A stretch of 61,606 nucleotides of DNA, taken from contig NZ_FQZV01000024.1 of assembly GCF_900142145.1 (NCBI RefSeq), positions 1-61,606 on the forward strand, in the 5' to 3' direction. The notes beneath the pieces were generated by a model. That model was given only the letters and a program-made list of their open reading frames with translations, was not told where the DNA came from and searched no databases. This DNA comes from Geosporobacter subterraneus DSM 17957. Lineage in GTDB: Bacteria; Bacillota; Clostridia; Peptostreptococcales; Thermotaleaceae. Positions 57,635 to 61,606 of this stretch are shown here, one piece after another (within the stretch, counting starts at the first letter, position 1; each line of letters opens with the position of its first letter). A program made the position numbers and the translations under genes.

Positions 57635-57919
57635 ATGAACATTCAAATTGATGAGAAAGTAAAGGACTTCTTAAAGAAGAAGGAGAAGGATACATTAACT
57701 GTAGAGCTTCAGGTAAGTGACTCCTGCTGTATTCCTGCATCACTGCCCCATGTGGTGATGGATGCCCCGAAGGCGCTTGAAAAGTATGATCGATTTGAAG
57801 TAGATGGCTTTACAGTTTATGTTTACAAGGGTGCGGTAATAAAAAATACATTACGTCTGGTCCTAAGCAATTATATTTTCTTTAAAGAAATAGAAATAGA
57901 GGGAATACAAATTTTATAA
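57635..57919 (+). CDS. CC/Se-motif family protein, Cys form
   Basis: The 94-residue protein has the motif DSCCIPASLPHVVMDAP. From memory this is the CC/Se motif of a small family in which the first cysteine may be Sec; here both codons are TGC and TGT, so it is the Cys version. It resembles small HesB/IscA-type scaffolds. ATG at 57635 is preferred (AGGTGAGG ten bases upstream); GTG 57620 and ATG 57626 are in frame. The function is unknown. Confidence 0.65.
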   Translation: MNIQIDEKVKDFLKKKEKDTLTVELQVSDSCCIPASLPHVVMDAPKALEKYDRFEVDGFTVYVYKGAVIKNTLRLVLSNYIFFKEIEIEGIQIL

Positions 57920-57932
57920 AGAAATTTGCTCC

Positions 57933-57956
57933 AGCAGCTGTAAAAGCTGCTTTTTT
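57933..57956 (+). terminator. Terminator after the CC/Se gene
   Basis: AGCAGC pairs with GCTGCT around TGTAAAA, followed by six T residues. Confidence 0.75.
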
Positions 57957-58099
57957 GCAGCGAAATACTTGAGACTTGTATATCAGGGTTGCAGCATGAA
58001 GGGCTAAGGGGAGGCGGTAGATGAAGACACTCCCTTTCTTTTAGGTATAAAAATGATCATTAGAGGATATTGTATTAAAAGAGGGGGACTTTTTCTATC

Positions 58100-58128
58100 T
58101 TGACAAATTGAAAAATTATGAATATCAT
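58100..58128 (+). promoter_or_regulatory. tRNA-Arg promoter
   Basis: TTGACA and TATCAT are 17 bases apart, about ten bases before the expected start of the precursor. Confidence 0.6.
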
Positions 58129-58141
58129 TATAATTGACCGT

Positions 58142-58218
58142 GCACCTGTAGCTCAGCAGGATAGAGCGGCGGTTTCCTAAACCGTGTGTCGGAGGTTCGA
58201 ATCCTCTCAGGTGCACCA
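58142..58218 (+). tRNA. tRNA-Arg(CCT)
   Basis: The 77-base sequence folds as a cloverleaf: acceptor GCACCTG/CAGGTGC, D-loop with AGCAGG, anticodon loop TTCCTAA with anticodon CCT, T-loop GTTCGAATC and an encoded CCA end. It reads the AGG codon, which occurs twice in the arginine-rich leader at 45418. Confidence 0.98.
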
Positions 58219-58221
58219 TAT

Positions 58222-58260
58222 GAAACCCTTGTAAATCTTTAGATTAACAGGGGTTTTGTT
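58222..58260 (+). terminator. Terminator after tRNA-Arg
   Basis: AAACCCTTG/CAGGGGTTT pairing with an AATCT/AGATT inner stem is followed by TGTTT. Confidence 0.7.
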
Positions 58261-58392
58261 TGAGAATGAAAAAACTAGCTCGGGACAGCAACTGAGCAGT
58301 AGGATCGGCTTTAAGACAATCGAAACGTCCCCTTGTCTTATTATATTTAGACAAAACATGTTCATATTATTCTACAAATAAGTTATAGAAAA

Positions 58393-58434
58393 ACTCCTTT
58401 CTGGTATTATCCTCCAACATAACCAGAAAGGAGT
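58393..58434 (-). terminator. Terminator after the WrbA-like gene
   Basis: ACTCCTTTCTGGT and ACCAGAAAGGAGT pair perfectly; on the minus strand TTTTTC follows. Confidence 0.8.
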
Positions 58435-58457
58435 CTCTTATTTCACTTACCCACAAA

Positions 58458-59096
58458 TTATTTAACAGTTTCTATTTTTTTCAACTGCTGAATAGCACCT
58501 GCAATTGTAAGGGTGCGCTTTGCCTGATGCTTAACTGCATTTCGGATAATCTCCTTATCCTCAATGATCGTGCCATCTGCTGTAGTTGTTACAGTTATTC
58601 CATAGGGGTTTCCACCGGAAGAGAATAATACAGGGTTTGTGTAGCCAGGTGCGGCTATGATCGCACCCCAATGATACATTGCTGTATAGAGAGACAATAG
58701 TACAGCTTCCTGTCCTCCGTGGGTGTTTTGTGCAGAAGCCATTCCGCTGACTACCTTATTCACCAATTTTCCTTCAGCCCACAGGCCGCCTGTTTTTTCC
58801 AGGAAGTCTTTCACCTCAGCAGTCATTACACCATAACGTGCTGGGGTACTGAAGATAATAGCATCGGCCCAGTCAAGATCCTCTAAGGCTATTTCAGCTA
58901 CATCTCTAGTAGCCTCTGCCAAAGCGATCTTAGATGGGTCTGTGTCAATATCATGTGGCGGACGAATATGAGGAACCTTTCGTACTCGTACCTCTGCACC
59001 CAATTCGAGGGCGCCTTCTTCAGCCCATTTGGCTAATTGATAATTTGTACCTGTAGTACTAGAATAAATTATTGTAAGTTTTGTCTTTGACATCAT
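58458..59096 (-). CDS. WrbA-like flavodoxin/NAD(P)H:quinone oxidoreductase
   Basis: The 212-residue flavoprotein has the FMN phosphate loop YSSTTGTNYQLA and the STPARYGVMTAEVKDFLE, MASAQNTHGGQE and NPYGITVT blocks of the WrbA family. It reduces quinones by two electrons to limit oxidative stress. AAGGAGAT lies six bases before ATG at 59096; ATG at 59093 is equally possible. Confidence 0.92.
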   Translation of the reverse strand: MMSKTKLTIIYSSTTGTNYQLAKWAEEGALELGAEVRVRKVPHIRPPHDIDTDPSKIALAEATRDVAEIALEDLDWADAIIFSTPARYGVMTAEVKDFLEKTGGLWAEGKLVNKVVSGMASAQNTHGGQEAVLLSLYTAMYHWGAIIAAPGYTNPVLFSSGGNPYGITVTTTADGTIIEDKEIIRNAVKHQAKRTLTIAGAIQQLKKIETVK

Positions 59097-59345
59097 TTAC
59101 ATCTCCTTTTAACTAAAATATTAAATATACACCATGGAATCGCTATGATATAGTTACCCGAAAAAAAATATTATTAAACAAAACAGATCAGTTTACTTTA
59201 CTTTTAATGGAAGAGGTGGAGACATTTCAAAGCCACTGAAAAAGTCAAATGGAAGACGCAGGGACGTCAGACTGTGTGGCTATTCAGCTAGATATCTGAA
59301 CTGACAACCCTATTCATCGCTTAAACTTATGTATAGTATATTTTC

Positions 59346-59380
59346 AGTAGACCAGTACGCTATACCAGTGCTGGTCTACT
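59346..59380. repeat. Ten-base perfect hairpin in the 59097-59733 gap
   Basis: AGTAGACCAG and CTGGTCTACT pair around 15 bases, and TCTTTCTC follows. The gap of 637 bases has no credible gene. Confidence 0.4.
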
Positions 59381-59546
59381 TCTTTCTCTGAGCCTTCTTG
59401 TTAAACGTCAAAATAAATCAAGTTGATTGATTGCAAAAACAGCAGAGTAATATCACCTTTAATGCTTAGGTCAAATTAAAGAATCTGCTTTTATAGAATG
59501 CAAATTAAGAAAACTGTCTATACTTTAAACAAAAAAGGAGAAGGGG

Positions 59547-59648
59547 GAAAGCGGCCATCAAACCAATCTTTCCCCTAACAACTGTTTACTACAATGATAA
59601 GTATTGACAATTTCTTTAGAAATATAACCAAAGGCCTGTTGTTAGGAG
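59547..59648. repeat. Nested inverted repeats in the 59097-59733 gap
   Basis: GGGGGAAAG/CTTTCCCC (about 59547-59574) is followed by CCTAACAAC/GTTGTTAGG (about 59573-59647), the latter enclosing 55 A/T-rich bases. No reading frame is visible. It may be a remnant of an element or a structured RNA. Confidence 0.4.
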
Positions 59649-59723
59649 AAAAAAATATTCAACATATGTAGTATATTTTATAGATACAGGGTAAAAATTT
59701 TTTTATCTTTTGGAAAAAGCAAA

Positions 59724-59747
59724 CTGGCGAAGATTATTCTTCGCCAG
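59724..59747 (-). terminator. Terminator of the selenium operon
   Basis: CTGGCGAAGA/TCTTCGCCAG with TTTGCTTTTT on the minus strand, overlapping the last codons of the DUF3343 gene. Confidence 0.85.
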
Positions 59748-59976
59748 CTTTATACAGCAGTTTGTACGCTTTTTCTTCCACGATATACAGGCATTCGATA
59801 TCATCGCTAATGATTGTTTGGATCTTATTTTCATAGTTGAATTTTGCGGCGACACCACAGTTAGAGCTTACCTTTCGGGGTACTGGCATTAAGTCGACGG
59901 AGCAGCCCTGGTTTCTAAGTAATTTCTGATATTTTATGGCTCCTGAGTGGGTAAAAAAAGTTGCTAAATATTCCAT
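59734..59976 (-). CDS. DUF3343 family protein (selenium cluster)
   Basis: The 80-residue protein shows the DUF3343 pattern: an N-terminal ATFFTHSGAIKYQKLL, PVPRKVSSNCG with the conserved Cys, and a short C-terminal tail. The family is usually found with YedE/YedF in selenium-using anaerobes. It starts two bases after the YedF stop. A putative sulfur/selenium carrier role is inferred from the conserved Cys. Confidence 0.85.
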   Translation of the reverse strand: MEYLATFFTHSGAIKYQKLLRNQGCSVDLMPVPRKVSSNCGVAAKFNYENKIQTIISDDIECLYIVEEKAYKLLYKAGEE

Positions 59977-59978
59977 AA

Positions 59979-60191
59979 TTATTTTTTCAGGGTAAGGACA
60001 AAATCCTCACCTTTTTCAGCAACTTCTACTTTATAGCCTGAATGACTTCCGAACCGTTTAATGTTCTCACAGGCAGCAGTATTATCTACTAAGACCTGTA
60101 TCCCTTCTGAATTTAAAGCTACAGCTTTTTTAGTCATAAGCACAGGTTCAGGACATGATCTTCCTCGTGCATCAATGGTTTTAAGCTTCAA
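59979..60191 (-). CDS. yedF: YedF-like sulfurtransferase-family protein of selenium metabolism
   Basis: The 70-residue TusA/SirA fold has the catalytic motif RSCPEPVL, the CPxP type used to carry persulfide or selenide, and DNTAACENIKRF. Selenium-associated YedF is usually about 190 residues, so this may be the short form. It overlaps the YedE stop by 11 bases. Confidence 0.85.
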   Translation of the reverse strand: MKLKTIDARGRSCPEPVLMTKKAVALNSEGIQVLVDNTAACENIKRFGSHSGYKVEVAEKGEDFVLTLKK

Positions 60192-61266
60192 GCTTTACAT
60201 CTCCTTTCATTTTTATAGCTTCTTTTTCTATATTGAAATAAGAAACAACCAGCAGTATGATCAAACCTGCTATTACAGCAATTTTACCATTCGGTGCAGG
60301 CCCGTTTGCAGATGCGGCAAGGCTGAAGTTATGGGCAAAAGCTGCACCGGTGAGCATGCCCATGGCTGTTATTGCAGAGTCAATATTTCCTTCTCCGGCG
60401 AGTATCAGCTGACGAAGGGGGCAGCCGCCCAGCAGTACAGAACCCCATCCGGCCAAAGCCATACCTAGGAAGTTCCAAAGACCGTCCATATGGGATACCG
60501 GTTGACCAGAAAAGCCAAGATGGAAGGATTTGGTTATTAGTAGGTTGCCGATTAAAGCAGCTGCAAATATGGATATAAATCCTGATATCAGATAAGCATC
60601 TTTAAAAAGAATTAAATCTCTAATTCCGCCTACCATACAAAGTCTTGTTCTTTGGGCTAAGGCACCAACAATAAGACCGGATATAAGGGCCAATAGCCAC
60701 GGGGCATGCTTTGACCCAGGGCCTTCTGTACTGAAAAATATAAATGCAGGTGCAGCAAGGAGCAGTGCAAGAAGTCCTAGATTAAGAGAAGGAAATACGA
60801 AACCTTCAAAGCTTGTAAGGGTATAAGTTCTTTTCAGGCTGAAACCTTTGTTTAGGAACAATATGCCTACCCCGATACCCCCAGCAAAGCCAATGAGACC
60901 GACCAAAGCGTTTGCATCTCCACCAGCCATTCGAAGTACCATTCTGAGTGGACATCCGAGGAACATGAGAGCTCCAATCATAACGATAAAGCCAAGGACA
61001 AATCTTAAAAACGGGGAAGAACCGCCTCTTGTCCTAAATTCTTTCATGCCGAAGGACATTAGAAAAGCGCCCAGTACCAGACCAATGATTTCCGGTCGTA
61101 TGTATTGTACTACTGCAGCTCTGTGAAGACCTAGGGCACCTGAGATATCTCTCAAAAAGCAAGCTATACAGTAGCCCATGTTTGCCGGATTGCCGTATTT
61201 AACAAGGAGAACAGATATAAGACCAATGACGGCACCCGTAGAAATAATACCTTTCTTGTCTTTCAT
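60181..61266 (-). CDS. yedE: YedE-like selenium/sulfur transport membrane protein
   Basis: The 361-residue protein has about ten membrane helices and two CPLR motifs (GCPLRMVLRMAGG and GGCPLRQLI) typical of the YeeE/YedE family; a third Cys pair lies in GYCIACFLRD. With YedF and DUF3343 next to it, the selenium-associated subgroup is likely, and the ligand would be a selenium or thiosulfate-type compound. AAGGAGGG precedes ATG. Confidence 0.9.
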   Translation of the reverse strand: MKDKKGIISTGAVIGLISVLLVKYGNPANMGYCIACFLRDISGALGLHRAAVVQYIRPEIIGLVLGAFLMSFGMKEFRTRGGSSPFLRFVLGFIVMIGALMFLGCPLRMVLRMAGGDANALVGLIGFAGGIGVGILFLNKGFSLKRTYTLTSFEGFVFPSLNLGLLALLLAAPAFIFFSTEGPGSKHAPWLLALISGLIVGALAQRTRLCMVGGIRDLILFKDAYLISGFISIFAAALIGNLLITKSFHLGFSGQPVSHMDGLWNFLGMALAGWGSVLLGGCPLRQLILAGEGNIDSAITAMGMLTGAAFAHNFSLAASANGPAPNGKIAVIAGLIILLVVSYFNIEKEAIKMKGDVKLEA

Positions 61267-61373
61267 TTTAACCCTCCTTGTAAGATAAATATAGGGTTAG
61301 GGCTCAAAAACCCACCCGAATGTTCTTTGACAACTTTAAATCTATTGTTCAGATGAATCAGTGACACCAGACA

Positions 61374-61606
61374 TTGAATTTTTTAAACATCGTGCTATAA
61401 TCTCTTTGTCAGAGAGATAGATGTGCATTCCTCCTGGATCCCTTCCATAGTAGAGGCTTATCCGTGAAAAAGCGTGTCACTCCACAAGGACGATTCGATG
61501 TTTAGCTGGTTGGGCCACCATTTGGTGTTACCCGTTTCAAATGCAAGGTTGTTTGACGTTCTTCTTTTAGTGGATGCTCTGATTCATTCTGTTTGAAAGG
61601 TTGTGC
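61374..61606 (+). other. Strong plus-strand promoter followed by non-ORF transcript-like sequence, cut by window edge
   Basis: TTGAAT (61374-61379), 16 bases, TATAAT (61396-61401). The RNA would start near a small hairpin (ATCTCT/AGAGAT around 61400-61418) and run off the window. All frames are broken by stops: the best plus-strand readings are KKRVTPQGRFDV, LVGPPFGVTRFKCKVV and RSSFSGCSDSFCLKGC, separated by TAG and TGA. Such fragments recall short hypothetical ORFs annotated in Clostridia, but I could not check this. It may be a non-coding RNA. Confidence 0.35.

Noticed and set aside
58004-58219. Minus-strand 71-codon ORF starting MVHLRGFEPPTHGLGN.
   Set aside because: It is the antisense of tRNA-Arg, a well-known spurious ORF type.
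61340-61520. Minus-strand frame with an in-frame TGA (VLVE-stop-HAFSRI) as another selenoprotein.
   Set aside because: There is no ribosome site, no redox motif around the TGA, and no recognisable fold on either side.
61500-61530. Minus-strand reading KWWPNQLNI resembles the N-terminus of catalase-peroxidase (KatG).
   Set aside because: The similarity is nine residues only; it is followed by unrelated sequence and a stop, and the same bases read as other fragments on the plus strand. Treated as chance.

Overview
The window looks like a chromosomal segment of a low-GC, Gram-positive anaerobe of the class Clostridia, probably close to Alkaliphilus/Natronincola-type organisms. Reasons are the strong AGGAGG-type ribosome sites, T-box leaders, many intrinsic terminators, GlpP antitermination, sigma-54 control, extensive use of selenium, and the gene families present. 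No transposase, phage gene or CRISPR array was found.

Layout. 1-74: 3' end of an HPr-like gene. 140-10860: a glycerol region with glpP, two small paralogous membrane proteins (putative glycerol uptake), glpK, a GlpA-like FAD dehydrogenase, a second flavoprotein, a DUF1667 protein, a sigma-54 activator and an unusual chemotaxis receptor ending in a PhnD-like binding domain. Perfectly spaced sigma-54 promoters lie before glpP and before the receptor. 10906-14393 (minus): FMN-binding lipoprotein behind a Fur-like box, then argH and argG. 15045-22400: GntR regulator, then a four-gene oligopeptide-type ABC system in which both permease subunits are fused to M28 aminopeptidase-like domains, one intact and one degenerate, with no binding-protein gene. 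22558-27548: dCache chemoreceptor, NiaR-type regulator, nadA, EIIC_2-type permease. 27965-39260: UPF0182, lipoprotein, small unknowns, T-box/serS, ptsI, DUF4438, an exported protein, and a hidden selenocysteine glutaredoxin with a zinc-ribbon tail. 39896-50381: arginine cluster argJ-argC (minus), argB-argD (plus), an arginine-rich leader peptide, a degenerate CarA-like glutaminase paralogue, carA, carB. 50458-54284: serine T-box operon (class-V aminotransferase, serA, TIM-barrel protein). 54397-57919: M1 aminopeptidase lipoprotein, DacA-type carboxypeptidase, CC/Se-motif protein. 58142-61266: tRNA-Arg(CCT), WrbA-like flavoprotein, and a selenium cluster (YedE, YedF, DUF3343).

How the parts connect. 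The glycerol genes appear to be controlled at three levels: sigma-54 initiation, a LacI/CcpA-like palindrome, and a GlpP-type attenuator. The cytoplasmic PhnD-like receptor under a sigma-54 promoter may couple phosphometabolite sensing to taxis. Four arginine promoters share one design, with an ARG-box-like motif over the -35 element. Two serine T-boxes use the same UCC specifier. A roughly 190-bp inverted-repeat element occurs three times, twice inside the arginine cluster.

The strongest candidate for a new system is the peptidase-permease ABC operon at 15896-22400. The selenoprotein at 38922-39260, the arginine-rich leader at 45418-45456 and the pseudo-glutaminase at 45504-45986 are the next most notable. 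All family names come from reading the sequence; no database search was run.
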